Shown: positions 27,801-42,800 of the stretch, piece by piece
Numbering within the stretch: position 1 is the first letter of the stretch
Layout of the letters: every line of letters starts with the position of its first letter
NCBI RefSeq assembly: GCF_026151205.1
Contig: NC_087073.1
Location: forward strand, 5,415,001-5,479,000
Direction of reading: 5' to 3'
DNA: 64,000 bases
Origin: Bolinopsis microptera
Lineage: Eukaryota; Ctenophora; Tentaculata; Lobata; Bolinopsidae
Notes under the pieces: generated by a model
Seen by the model: the letters and a program-made list of their open reading frames with translations, nothing else
Databases searched by the model: none
What the model was told of the DNA's origin: nothing
Made by a program: the position numbers and the translations under genes

Positions 27801-30800
27801 CATTATACCAGTAGACATGGTCAGATCACGTCTCAGGACTAGCGAAAGCGAGGTGCGAATGTCATAATCTCAACAGACTCATATAAGGACACTCTTAATT
27901 TGTCACTTCTAAATTATCTCATCTCTTTCTCAGGAAGAATCATGGCAGATCTGGTAAAATGGCTGGCGAAAGGGAATAGTGGTCGTGCCATTGACATATT
28001 GGCAGCTTATGTGTCTCATAGCTTTATTGCTAAAGCTATTTTAATAATAATAATAATTCCGCTAGTTAAGACGGTAAGCGGGTAAGTAGGCTTGGAAGTA
28101 AGAAATGCAATCTAGACAGGTTATTATCATGCTCGGCATATTGCATAACTCAATTATCATAGACCTATAAAAAATGGATCTAGGGAGTCCTGTATAGGCT
28201 GTATTTGGAAAATGGAAGGCAAGGTAACAGTCGTAATAACTTCCCACCAACCCGCGAAATTTAATTATCCATAACATGTTTATACAACATATTCATTCTA
28301 ATTCATTGTATTATTTGAAATTTATTATCTATATGATAATTGGTTATATCAGTGTGGATAGTTGGTGTAAGATACGCGGCACCTAGCACCTGTACAGAAC
28401 CTGGTGCCTGTACAATACACACGAAATTGGACAAAAGTGCTTAAAAAACTTCAGATTTTTGAGTAGTCTTTAAGCAATTTGTCAGAAAACGGGAGAGATG
28501 TGGCTACAATAACAATACAGTAATGAGTCTATCTAGTGACTATTGATCAGTACTATTCACAAGTACGTGGCCACTTGCACTGGCCAGACCAGGAGGCTAC
28601 TCTAACAGATCGGATTTGTTTTAAGTATTTAAAGAAAATTAAATATAAAACAACCGTTAATCTTAAAACAAAGGTCCGACCACTTAGGTTTGGAGAAATT
28701 AATTGGTTTCGGCATGGGTATTCGTGGCATTTTTTCGTCATAATATAGTTAGATTTTAACGAATATTTTAATTATATCAAATTATTGTCCATTGAGTACT
28801 GAGTGCAATTTTTGTTATGTTGCACGTGCGTTTAGTCTAGACTTGTAAATTGTAGTTACTTGTATTATTTTTGGCTCATATTCTCGCAAATAGCAAAACG
28901 TACACTTTTGTTATTAACTGAATTCGTCCCTCCCCAAAACTCAAAAGGTACTAAGAAAAAAGTAGACTACTCAAATGTCATAATTTATCAACGAGATTTG
29001 ATAAAAAATCAGAACTGAATCGAATATAAGATAGAAAGTGGCCTTTAAAAGTTGACAAACCAAAAACAAATGACTCAGACCGGAGATCTGGCTATACTTA
29101 TAAAAGTAATAGACAATGATAATTATAATAAACACAATAAACTGTTATGAAATTTATATCAACGGCGCGGGGTCCAACGACATGGCATCGTTTATAATGG
29201 TCATTTTTTGGCATAATTCGGAACACGAGGTCGTAGATGGTCGTAAATAGTTTTAAAGGTTAGTAAATGGACGTTTGTTTCAGTATCATAATATGATAAA
29301 GAAACCATTGTTTCCCTTTTTCTTTAAAGATCTCGTAATATGAGACCGGGCGTGACTTTTAAACATTGCATTGTCCAGTAGGGAGCATCATGGCTCTCGA
29401 CGGACAAAGTGAAACAAGGCAAATTACAGGTGAAAAGTGAAAGAAATAGTCTACGTTTCGGCACTCACTGGCCTTTTACTAAGATTACCAGTCATTTGCC
29501 TTGTTTTAATTTGACTGATGAAAGCCGTGATTATCCCCACTGAACAATACAATGCCTTTTATCTTTAAAACTACCGATATAATTGTCGAAAAGCCATTAT
29601 GTAAGTACAGCATGAGCATACTAAGGTCATTTTATACCTGCCCAGTGCCCAAAGTCTTTAATATGTTTCTAGTAAGTATATAAGACAGTCATATTCTCAC
29701 ATCAAAAATTAAAATTGTTATTTAACAACCCTCACGACCACGCCCCACGGTCACCACTCACCTTAAGTTGGAGACACGTGGTCGGAAGAGTTCACGAACC
29801 ACTCCTTCTCCAATTCCCAACAGGTAGAGATATAAATGCAACTTCAGATGTTATTCATATAATACAAATTAGGCACGGTCAGAGTAGGCTGGCTCAGCGT
29901 GCCAACTGGGTCTAAAAAAGCATATTTTTTAATATTCTCACACAATACTGGAAATACCTACAGTTTATTAATATAAGTTTAGACAATAATCGGAATTTTT
30001 TGGACAATTTTAAATTATAGTTCAAAAAGGTAACTGATCAGCTCTATCTCAGCCTGTACTACTTATAATGTATTAACGTAGGCACGCTACGACGCTGAGT
30101 CAACCTGTGAACTGTGAAGACTGAAGATAAAACCTGAGCATCAGTTGATAAATTGGACAGCTGCCAAGGTGACAATCTCCTGCGGAGCCCTGATTTGTTT
30201 GCTGATTTGTTAGCTCCGGGGATTATTCATCATGTTGACGAGTCACAAGCGTGTCGTTTAAGAAATAACAATCCTTGACAAAAGAGGCACATAATCATGG
30301 TGTTGTGAATCAACAGGAAAACAATCACAACAAACAATCACCTTCAAAGTGATTATAGTTTTAAACAGGTTTCTGTTTACCCGACAATACGTCAAAGTTC
30401 ACAAGTCACAATAGCCATATTATAGTATTTCCTGCAATGAGTCAACAAAATACGAGATTTAAAGATCCTCTAATAAGTGTTTAAGAACACGGTAACACTT
30501 TGGTTGTCAGTAAACGGTGCGTTAACTGTGCCCCTAACCGACTTATAGGCGACCATCGAGGGATTACTGAGTTGCCAAGTCTTTACAATATCGTCATTCG
30601 TCCACAAAATTAGATTTATAGTTCTACTATAACTCAATAGTTGTAATTTTTCATAAAAATCACAACGATGCGACTCATAAAAAATGAATCCTATCCGGAT
30701 ATTTTGTAACTACAATAGGTTAATGAAATTAAAGAAAATATCATCTTCAATAGATAATAGAAAGGGCAGAATAAACACTGATGAAAATATTGCTCTCACG

Positions 30801-33800
30801 AGTCACGAGAGGTACTCGAGTGTGGGGGGGGGGGCAGTGAGACGGAGACAAAGCAGTGGTATAATATAATGGCGCAACCGTGTTACTGTCCGTTTGTTAT
30901 TACCACTCTCACTGTTAGCAGTAAATTAAAATACATTTAGTGCTCCAAACTGAGAACAATAAGTATATTGCATGAGTATATAATATATATTGTTACTCCT
31001 TACACAGCTGCAATTTACAATGTTAAATAATTGTAACGTCTCGTCCATGACAAAGGCGTGGGTCGAAACGTCGACAATTATTTTTTTTGAAAACTGAGTG
31101 GAGAGTCTCCACTGGAGACTGTCACTTTGTCCCAAAACATCAGTTATATATGATCGACCCATTCAATAGAGCGAAAACAGATTATTAATATACTATTTCT
31201 GTACATAATATATATAACTAGAAACCCGCTAGTCGAAAGCTTTGTTCGAGGAAATTAAAAAATCATTTCTTCTAATCTAAAGCCTTAATCAACATTTTAA
31301 GAATGCTATCTCCTATTTCTATCCTTTTTTTACAACCTTGCTAAAAATCGCGAGGTTTCAACTCCATTTGCGAGCTGAAATTCAAATTGGTCAGAGGGTC
31401 AGTTTTTGGTCGATTTTCAGTCTTTTTTTCTATGTCCCCGTTGCCGGGGGGATTTCGTCAAGTTTAAAATATAGTATAGATATAATACATAATACATTTA
31501 TTGTATTATATATTTCCGAAGTATCGGTAACTAATAATAACAATAATAACACAACGCGAGGAAATCCGCAAGGAGAAAGGACAGCTAAAGTGACGCACGG
31601 ACAGTTCCAAAGGCATATGATGGGTATAGCAGATCCGATAACCTCTTGGAACTGGCTCACTCAACAAGACTTGAAGAAGGAGACAGAAGGATTATTGATA
31701 GCAGCCCAAGACCAAGCACTTAGGACTAATTATGTGAAGCACAGGATTGACAAAACACCTGGCTCTTCTCCCCTCTTCTCCCACTCTGCAGAAATCATTA
31801 TGAGACAATAGATCACATAGTGAATAGGTGCCCACAACTTTCACAGACAGAATATAAAGTAGCTGCCGCATTGCACTGGAGTCTATGCAAGGAATACGGC
31901 TTCCCACGCAGTAAAAGGTGGTACGAACACCGGACAGAGAGGGTGCTGGAGAACGGAAAAGTCAAGATATTGTTGGACTTCCATATCCAGTCAGACCACG
32001 TTATCGAACACTGTAGACTGGATCTTCTCCTGGTAGACAAGGTAACCAACGCAGCAACTATTATTGATGTTGCAGTCCCAGGAGATACCCGGATATTAGA
32101 TAGAGAACAAGATAAGATACTGGCTTATCAAGACCTAAAAAGAGAAATTAAGACGAACTGGAATTTACGAAAGGTCACAATCGTCCCTGTGGTAGTAGGC
32201 GCTTTAGGAACTATCACCACAAACTTTCGTTTAAAGCACCTCGACGCAGTCCACTGCAATCTGAGCATCTCTAATCTTCAGAAGACAGTTCTGCTTGGAT
32301 CAGCCAGAATTCTTAGGATGGTCTTGGACATATAATTGAGTGTATAAAACACTGCAGATTTTCTTTTAGTTTATTTTTCACTGTAATCAACACTTATTGC
32401 CTGGTCCTCTTATATCTCTTCCCTTGCTCCGCAAGCCCTGTCTCTTGTTTATACAATTTTTAACTCGTATCAGTGTACATATCGGAAAGTTTTTGTATTT
32501 ATTATGTATTTTGTATTAAAGATAGTCTCAGATTTGTGTAATGATTATTTTCTGGACTATGTGATATACAATTATTGAGATCCGATATGATAATAAACTG
32601 AAGTTTAATAACACCACTTTTAAGATAAAAGTTATACTCAGCAGTGTTTAATCTAAACATCCCAGAAAAGTACTTGAATAAGATAAGGACTGGTAACGTA
32701 TGCTTGAAAATATATCGCTAAGTCTAATGACAGAAAATGATACTTATATGTAAAAATCGAACACCAATATTGACCAAAATAAATTATCGGAAAAGTTTTT
32801 CAAGTTTATGAAGGGGCAGTTCAAACAGATGAAATGGTATCAGGCAGACGATTGAAGATCTTTGGAGCCACCACAGAGAAGATACGCTCACCGAACTTAG
32901 AGTTAAAAGATGGTACAATTAGTTTCAATATTGTGTGACCATGATGAGAGTACCTAAACATGTCCTATAATGTTAATCTTTATTAAGATTAAACCATAAT
33001 ATTATTCATTGTTCACTGAGTATATTGGAAGCTTGAATTCGAGATGTTTATCCTTATAATTACGATTGAACCCTATTTATTGTTCATTTGCCAGGGATTA
33101 ACGTCAGAGACCCACAAAGAAATAATAACGCAAGGGGGGCACGCCCACCCCCCCCCCCCCCCCCCCCCCGCAAGTGGCTTAGAGATTAGCAGAATGTAGG
33201 GATCGCAGGAAAGAGCGCCAAGCATTCGTTGCTTGGTATAATCGATAAATCGACGCAACAAAAAATATCATTGAAAGAATACCAGAGAAACTAATCATAA
33301 AATACCACAGAAATCATATAATACCACAGAAACTAATCATAATATTTACGCGGGAGAATGATAGGAATAGCACCAAACGGACTTAATTTGAGACTGGTTC
33401 ATAAGAAATGAAAAGTGATGAAGCAAGAACTGACCATGGCCTGGTGGGTACTGGCCTGACAAACTTTCCTCTCTGCAAGCCACGTGCAAGAACTGAAGGA
33501 ACATTTCATAATCGATTAATTATAAGGCAGCAAACTCTCACCTAAACAATTCTCGCAAAAGTAATATTGCATATTGAAATGAAATTGTCTGACGAATATA
33601 TTGCTTATTACTTATTGGAATCAATATGCTCGGCCCGACATAGCTCGAAACATATGCCCGTTTTATTAGCCCCAGAGAAAACTTGTGCAGATGGTGTAAA
33701 TGTGTTACCGATTTTGATAATGAAATGAAAACAGTTATTGGAGCAGACTAGTAATACAAATATTGAAATGAATGAGTTTGTGCCTGTGGTACAGACGATT

Positions 33801-36800
33801 AAGCTCAAGTGATATTAAGTTTATTGGTTTGGAGCGGACTCCTTTATTCCTTCAAGCGAATGAACGAACGACGTCACCCAGTTAACTAAAATATTGAACT
33901 AAAACGGCAAAGGGTTGGCTAGTAGACCAGTGATTAACGATGTAAAACAATAAAATGGCGAATGGGTCTTTAGTTCTTTGTGTTGGACTAGTGGTATGAT
34001 AATGGCATTGAAACTACACAATAGCTAATCAAATAGCTAATTGATATATTAATTGCATGAATTAAACAAAGTCGGCAGACACAGTAAAAGGATGTAACTC
34101 CAAAGGTGGAGTCAGCAGTAGACATTAAAATGGAACAACGGAACTACCACGATATGATATCCATGTAAATTAATCCCCATTTATACCATTGATCATAATT
34201 TGCCATTCCAAAGATAATCAACCACTGGACCATACCATTGGCGACTAGGTAAAAATAAAATTTAGAGAAAAAATTGATTTCAACAAATATTAGTAAATCT
34301 GAGACGGTATGAATGTTTCTTCAGAATGCAATGCCTCCACATTGTTAAAAAGAAGTCATACAAAATTAAGGTAATATCCTGTTAGCATGTAAAATACTTT
34401 TCATGGCTGTGGTTTGACTCGAATGTTATAATATAAAAGTTAGTAAGCTTGACTAAGTAATGAAAACGCATTTTATAACAACAAAATAAGTCAATTATTA
34501 TAATAACTCAGACGCTCGGTGGATGTCCAACTACTGGTTACTACGATTGACCGGATGGTGACAGTTACTTATAGTTAAATAACATTTTCTTGAGGATGAG
34601 ACACAATTGTGGGGATATGACGGGTATTTGACACTAATTAGCGGCCTTTCACTGAGTTTAAAGGTACATCTAAATGATTCTGCCAGGTTGTTCCAAGTAT
34701 TATAGGTATGGGATGTCATAAAAACGAAGTTGAATCCAAATGATTTTGCGAAGTGTGTAGTCTATTATACTTTCACTATGATATAGACTAAAAACTATGA
34801 CAATGAAAATTTGTGAACAATCCAAGATTTTCCGGGGAAAGCTTTTTATATATTTTCTTGGTGCCAGAGAAACGTGGCAATGGCATTCCTGCGTGACATT
34901 CCTGCTCGTTACACGTCTGTTCAAATTACTAGAGCAGAGCCAGTGAGTGAGTGAGAAGCACACTCGTCATGCTGACGAGTGGAAGGAAGGATTTGTGGAT
35001 TGTTATTGAAAAAGTGCCAGCAATTTCAAATACAAGTGACTTTTTTGGGTTTTCAATCGCAGTTCAATTAGAAGAAGAAGATAATAAAGTGAAAATCCGA
35101 CGGAGTAGCCAGACTCGGAGGTTGGAGCGATAGAAATTGAATTTAGCGTAATAATAATAAGGTAAGGGGTGTAACTATAAGAAGACAAAAATCGTTCACA
35201 CAACTCAATTACACACAACACATTGATTTAAAGGGCCTCCATGAAGTAATAAATCATTGTTGGTGCAATTCTAGAATGTCAGAACTGCAAGCTCTTTTAC
35301 AATTCAATTTATTCAAGGTGTCAACACTGTCACTGAGCCAAGGTGGGCACTAGGGCACTATCTTTATTCGCAAAATTTGATATATCTTTTAACTTAAAAA
35401 CTTAAAACAGTTAGTAGGTCATACTCTTGACTGACCAAGTAGTGTAAAGTAAGATCATAAATATTTAAATTGTAGAATGTCCTTTACCGGACTTGCAAGT
35501 TAAAATTTAAATATAATATATAATTTTATATGCGAATAGAAAAATATAGTCGCTATAAGCAAATTATAACATCAAATTATGTTATTTAATGACAGACAAT
35601 GACTAGTCCAATGAGATTTCAAACTAGACAATGAACAAGATAGTCGTAGTCTGGACCATTATTCAAGTTAAACAATACATTCTCAATTGTAATTAAATTG
35701 AGCAAATTGATTGAAAATATGAAAAACAGTGGTTTAACATAGTATTAAACCCTGGTTTATCAGAGTATTAGCGTGCTTCTTCCATTTTAACCAAACGGTT
35801 CATTAAATCATTTATTTTAAACGTGATTCTATTCTATCCAGAAATCAGTATTAATAAAAATACTAATACAGTAAAACCCCGATTTACCGTGGAGTTTGGG
35901 GGAAAGGAAACATCCGCGGTAAATCGGGTTCGCGGTAAATCGGGGTTTTGTTTGTTAACATTATACATGTTAAGCCCTACTTGGGGGAAAGGAGATATAT
36001 ACGGGGTTTGCAGTATATCAGGGTTTGCGGTAAATCGGGGCGCGGTAAATTGGGGTTTTACTGTACTATGAATAATCTTAGAAAAGGAATAATGGCCGGA
36101 TCCCGGAAAAAAGTTGTTCATCATTTAAATATTGTTCAACCTGAAATATTATAAAAGACTAAAACATCGACTCAAATGCAAACAATATACACCGACAAAA
36201 ACTTTCTGAAACGTTGCTAGTTATTTTATAAATTTGTTGAATTTGTAGGATTTAAGAATATGCAATGAAATGCCGATACAAACTGCTATGTAACAGGCTT
36301 TGTGTTTAACAGAAATCATGCAGCAGACTAGAAGTAGAAGATTTGATGAAAGGTTTGTCTGTTAAGTCTGTTTAGAAACCTCGCAGTAATGGCTAGTTAT
36401 GCACCAAATAAGAAATAACATACAAATAATGATAACACCCTTTAAAAGTTTAAAAGGGCGCGGCTCACCTCAAAAAATCGAAACTACATCTCAAGTTCTT
36501 CGTGGGAGTCAAAATTACTTTTAACTTTAACAAAAAAATACTTCACGTCACTGAACATTTAAATCTTACGAAACGTTCGTGACTCCTACGTAAAATTGAT
36601 CGTCAAGGGAACACGTGTTTAATGCGCAGCATCTTATCAGGTGGGTCCAAATAAAGAATAATCATCTTGGATTAAAGAATCAGTTATTGATCAGTTCTAT
36701 TCGGTATTCCTGCAAATAATCCCACCCTCTGATATCTGCCATCAAATCCAGCTCCTACAAAAGAAAAAAACAGTCTGAATTGCGCAATAGTGTCGACTGC

Positions 36801-39800
36801 GACAAATTTGAACCTGCGACAAATTCACGCAAAACACTAAGTTTAGAAATAATGCACGTGTATAAAACCCTAGAGAACTATATACACAAGCACCGTACGC
36901 CACTTTCAGTTCTTTGAAAATAACTGGTGCGTGTTTAACAAGCCGTTCGACGATTACTAATTTCAAAACAGTAAATTATACCGTCCGACAAAACTGAACA
37001 GTGGAATCGCTTACTACCGCGGTTTAGGCTATCGATTGGGGGTTATATTAAGGCTTTTGCTTATGACTTGTTGTCAGTTGGCCCACTGAGAACAGTATAA
37101 GTTACGAATGAACTCTTGGCTCAGTTGGCTACTATTTCATCTTATAATGCAATGGTGGGTGTCCGAGTTTTACTGTTGACAATAAGTATGGAAATTCAAT
37201 CGTACGTCACGCGGTGTTACTGTACCACAATTCCTACCGCCGAATGTAATATGAACTATTAATAACTTTTTAGCACCATTTGTGTAGTCTGACTACCTTC
37301 AGTAAACGATGTAATATTATAATGGAGCGGGATTTAGAGTGAGATTTAATCAAATTTTGCCGGGGCCGTTGATTGTGTCCCTTTTTTATTATATAAATCC
37401 CGGTTATAACTGTATGCTGGCGAGCTTGAAATAATAAAATGATGATTTGGGAAAGAGTCATCGTTAAATTATTGACTCATCTTAGAACAATGATTAATTA
37501 TTGATATAGATGTGGAATCTCGTGAGGACTGAGGAGGTGAGGTACATTTGTTTACGTTATCATGGCAGTTCTGCTCAGCAGGATCAAGAGGTGATGCACA
37601 TTTTGTATTATGGAACGCTTAATATTAACTATGCAAAAACTTCCTGGTCAAAATTAAAAAAATTTCCGGGATAAAATACCTGCCCCGGTGCCAGGAATTC
37701 ATAACGCTGACAATCACAGTTGCATACTGACTGCCTCTCGGTTATTTGCTGACAAGCTGACAGCAAACTTAATGGAACTAAAAGACAGAGGCATTCAACC
37801 GCTAAATGAACTATAGAGGTACTACCCGAACATTATTTAAGTACCTAAAGGCTTTGTGAGTTGAAAGATAGCTCTTAAAGAAATCTCTATTTAAAACTAT
37901 AGCATGTATATTATATACTATACTATGCTGATGTTATGATACATAGATCTTTAGATCCTGAATCTAGTGAAAGACCACCAGCTTTTAAAATTCTTTAGTG
38001 TCTACTACGTCACGTGAAACATGATCCATTTTCAAAATATTGCGTGATATTTAATAATTTATGCCTGACACTCCAAAAGGGGCAGATGATGCAGATATAA
38101 TATCTCAAAATCGAAAATTAACCGGGGGAAATGCCTCCCGGCCTCGGTGCAGGTGCCAGGAATTAATGACTCTGACAATCATAGTTGCTTACTGACTGCC
38201 TCTCGGTTATTTGCTGACAGCAAACTTAATGGAACTGGAAGACGGAGGCATTCAACCAATAAACGAACTATAAAGCTACAGCCTACGTTGAAATATTCAT
38301 GAGTCTGTCGTGAATATAATTTACTGTTCAATTTTGTGCTTTGTATTCATTTGTCATAATGTACTATTATATGTCATTGTCATTGGAATCGTCGATCGAA
38401 ATTCCACTCTCGCGGTACGAATTACGACAAACCATTCTCATCTCTATTCACAAGACACTAGACACTAGAACAAAGATAAAGATGGAATTTATTTGAAAAC
38501 AAAACAAATGAATTAAATTGAATGGAGGGAAAATGGGGGGAAAATGAAGAACAAAAAGAAATTATGAAAATATTACGGAATAAACTCTCCAAAATAAACA
38601 ATTCCTTACACAAATGCAATGGAGTTGATTGAAGTGATAGGAGGTTTGGGGGTTTCACCAATGTTTGCTGATAAACTGAGTCTACAGTAGATTTAGGGGT
38701 AGTAGCAGGAATATTCCCCACATATTTGTATGATTTCAGAATTCGTCACATTTATCCGACCCAGCTGGACATTAATCCAACAATAGAAGAGGTTTCACTG
38801 AGAATTAAATGACAAAACAAAACGACCACGTCCAATAGAATCATTAAACTGACAGTACTAATATTATATTAAGACGCAATGAAACTACCGGACCACGATG
38901 TATGGGGACTTGCCACCCCATGGCAACATTCAAATATATCGACTCTGTTACATTGTTTCCTATTAACATATTATAACGTGTCACGTTGGTAATGGGAGCT
39001 TCATACTTGTTTACTTATTTGCGTGACAACTTCTCCGAAAGGCTTCTCCTTAATTCCGAATTGACGTGATTCTAAAGATTCTTTAATATGAAATTGTCAC
39101 TGATTCGGCGCTGGTTCTGGTATTCAAAACTGCAGGAGGGCGTTAAACAAATAAACGTCAAGAAACTTAGGGACCATGAATTAGCACATGGGCAGTGATG
39201 TGCAGTAACTAAGCATTTACTTATTAACTATGCAGTTGAGCATTCATGCGACACGCCTGCCAACTTGGAGAATAGTTAAAAATAAAACGGGGAAGGTTTA
39301 AGAAACCGGCTGAATAAAACGTGAGTCTCGTGTTGGTAAACATTCAATTCAGTTGCAAAGTAAGGTTATCAGTTCTGCTGTAATAATGACGTGCCTTCTA
39401 GATTAAGATCGGTATTTCCCGCAATCAAACAACGAATGAGTTTCAGAAATTCCAAAAAGATCTTTATAACATTGGTAGAATATTTTCGTTTATCATCAGT
39501 ACCTAATAAAGATGAGATAAGCCTTCTAGATTAGCAGCATTAGTAACCAATGAACGTAGGAAAAAAGTTCTGCTAATACTACGTGTCAACGGTCCGAACA
39601 TCTTGATATTATTAAAAATAAAACATAAATTTAACGCAAAAGTAATGAAGAATTACCTAATAATGGTTAGACAGAACTTGAGCTTTAAGACGTAATTCGT
39701 AATCTTTCCAAAATTCTAAATTTAACTGAAGTGCAGACATGGTTGACCTTTTGCTCACTGATTTCCAATCAGATTCAGTCTGAGTCCCGCGTACAGCTGA

Positions 39801-42800
39801 CAATTGACATGGAGCAGTGGTAGCTATTCGCTTAGTGAACTCTACTGCGTCGCTACAGTCGGAGGCGATCATAACACCACGTGGCTACCTTATAAGTAGT
39901 GTTGTGACGTCATCACAACACCACGTGGCTACCTTATAAGGAGTGCTGTGACGTCATCACAACACCACGTGGCTACCTTATAAGGCCAAGGAGTGTTGTG
40001 ACGTCATCACAACAGCACTGCGTCCCTACAGTCGGAGGGGCTCTGTTGAACGCTACTTAGAGTCGTGTAATCTATATGAAAGGTTTAAATACGTATGCTG
40101 CTTTAAATATTAGGGTGAAATAAATAACAGTTAGTGTCCATAAGGGACGGTTTGTCTACTATGATTTATTAATTGGCCGGTATCATAGAAACGCAGATAA
40201 AACTTAAAGTTTTCCAGTCTTTGCGCTTCATTTGTATATCACTCTTACTTGTAGTCGTTCATTTTGCACTGTATAATTCTCTAAACAAATATTGCGAGTG
40301 AATCTTTTTGAAATTAATCCAGAAAATGTGAAAAACAGTGACCCTACTCGTCCTGAATACCGCAAAGTAGAAATGGCAAACAGAAGCGAACTGAAGGCTG
40401 AACTATCAGGTGGTGCACGTCATTCGTCAAACAAGACATTATCTACAGATTACGGTCCACTAGCTGATAATGGTCCTACGTTACAACGGTTATATACAAG
40501 TTATCGTTCGAAATAATTTTAGGATATTAAAGCTTTAAAGAAATTTTAAAAATAGATAATTAGATAGCTCGCGTGCGAATAAAGGTATATTTTCTAAAAT
40601 AGCAGGAACACTGGACAGTAAACAAAAGTACAGATTACAGAGTGAAGAATATTTAATGGATGTGCTCTTAAAACTATTAAAACTTTATTTAATTTTCTAT
40701 TTTAAGACGATTTAATATAGTCAGTAAGTCAGACAGTGGAAGTCAGAATTCTGAGCTGACACGTGACCTCTGACGTCAGTATGAACGCCGAGAACAGCGG
40801 AAGTTACCACCCATTTTGCAGCAGGTAGTTTTACAGATTTATGTGCGCAACTTCACTGATTACCATGAAAACTACACCGATTTATTTGCGCAATTTCACT
40901 GATTAAAATACAAGCACCGCTGGATCTTGCTATGAGACAGTTTAAAAAACATTTAATCACTAACTACCGACAACTACATGATACGGTTAAGTTAAAGCTT
41001 TTCTTAGCGGGGTGCAATTATTATACTTGTAGCAAATTCCTCTCTAACTCTAGACGTCTTGTGTCATCCTCACAAATACTCCAAAGTTTAATTGGTTAAA
41101 CTTTTAAGAATCGGGGATTTGAAAAACAGTTCCTTTAAAATATTAGACTAATTATCAAACAGTCAAGAAATTGTACATGTTAAAAACAGACTGAGACTCA
41201 AAAACTGGGTGGTACGCTGCGAGATCGTCATTATAGATGGTCGCAGCTACTTATCTGAACAATCATAATGTACATTGTACATAATGTACTAACGTTAAAT
41301 GCCACCGTAAAGATTTAATCTATCGAAATTGTATGAAATACGATTAGCGTCTGGGAACGTATTTCCATTGAATTATATCTCATAATAAAAAGTATATTGA
41401 ATATCTTAAAATACAATATATATAATAACATAATAATACCTTGGCTGTTGAGTGCTACGCACGATAGCCCTGCACGATAACTAAGCCAAGGTATTATTTG
41501 TTATAATTTTTTCCGGTTCTGGATGAAACAATGTGTAATGTGATACGTGCGCTCAGCGCTGATACAATAAAGTGAGTAACATATAGTGCGCGACTGTTAT
41601 TTGTTTTGAAACTTCCCGGCAGCCAGTCTGAGGTGACTCGCAGTCTGTCCTCATAATACTCTGGCAACCCTTGCGGGAAATTATCGGTTACCAGTGTTCA
41701 CGACTAATTCCCGGAAAATATTATAATAATAATATACTACTACTGGATGCCTCTAAAGTTGTCAGTATTTTATTAAAACAATATCCTTACTCAAAAATAC
41801 TGATGTACTAGTACACTTGGTGAAGTTGTTGAAGGTTTAAGTATTGATCTTTATTCTCCGTTATATATTAGATAGTAAATACTCTTCATTAAGATAATCT
41901 TACATTATTCACTTTATTTTTCGTCCCATAAATGCTTGTAGCTCATGGTTTGAGCGGGGTCTGAGCGAATGAAGGTATAATTATTAGCCACATACTTATC
42001 AAGAAAAGTTAAAATAAAAGTCATGATCTGTTAAAGAAGAACAAAATACATTCCAACAGTTGACAGTGGGTGCGAAGTCGCACTATTACCGCACTTTATC
42101 GCACCATCGACCTTTATTCGTCCTATCAGATTTGTGTACTTGGTACTGCTGTGTACAATGAGATAATATCGACATGCCCATAACTAATAACTATGGTTAG
42201 GGTCAAACGTTCTTCATGACGTAACATCATGATCAAAAAGAAAACGCATTATCAGGATGGCAAGTTGATAATGCAGCAACTTGTAATACTATCGATAATA
42301 ATTGATAAAGAACAAAAGAAGGTGAATCTTGGATCGTAATCCCTTGACAATAGTTTGATATCGAGACACTTTATTCACGATTAGATGTATTATTGTTATA
42401 GTTAGATAATGTATAACTGCAGTCATCTTAGCTTATTTACTTTATATATGTTTATACCCACAATATATCGAAATCTAATGTTGAAAGTTACAATATTGAA
42501 TGCACTGCTTCAATCATGCTCTTCGCCAACTCAACTAGCCCCAGTCATCTTGCCCATCTGCATCTGATTGTACAAAATTTTATGAGGATAATTCTAGAAT
42601 AACACATCTTTAGTTCAATTTATGACAAACCTGATGCTCGTGGTAAGTGCAGGTGTGAAGTAACTGGAATGTATCAGCGTTCCAGATACATATCTGAGAT
42701 GGTTGTAGCTTGTGAGCACCTGAACAGGACGCTATACGATCACATGTACTCGCTAGAGAGGTTATTGTTTCTGTGTGCTCGATCAAATGTTCTTGTTTTG

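Larger units (their letters stand above)
20906..31544. other. WDR90 intron 9 sequence without recognised genes
   Basis: Ten kilobases of AT-rich DNA holding two microsatellites, the 24.4 kb tandem pair, the duplicated X-box segment at 25.66-26.11 kb, a further X-box-like site at 27.07 kb and a G11 run. No ORF here looks like a real protein. Confidence 0.5.
36066..42630. other. WDR90 intron 9 sequence, 5' portion
   Basis: Contains the duplicated 150-bp pair at 37.7/38.1 kb, a dispersed repeat at 38.9 kb and the CRE/E-box array at 39.9 kb. Small ORFs beside the array (71 codons at 39657-39872 minus; 74 codons at 40292-40516 plus) look protein-like in composition but have no recognised relatives. 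Confidence 0.45.
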
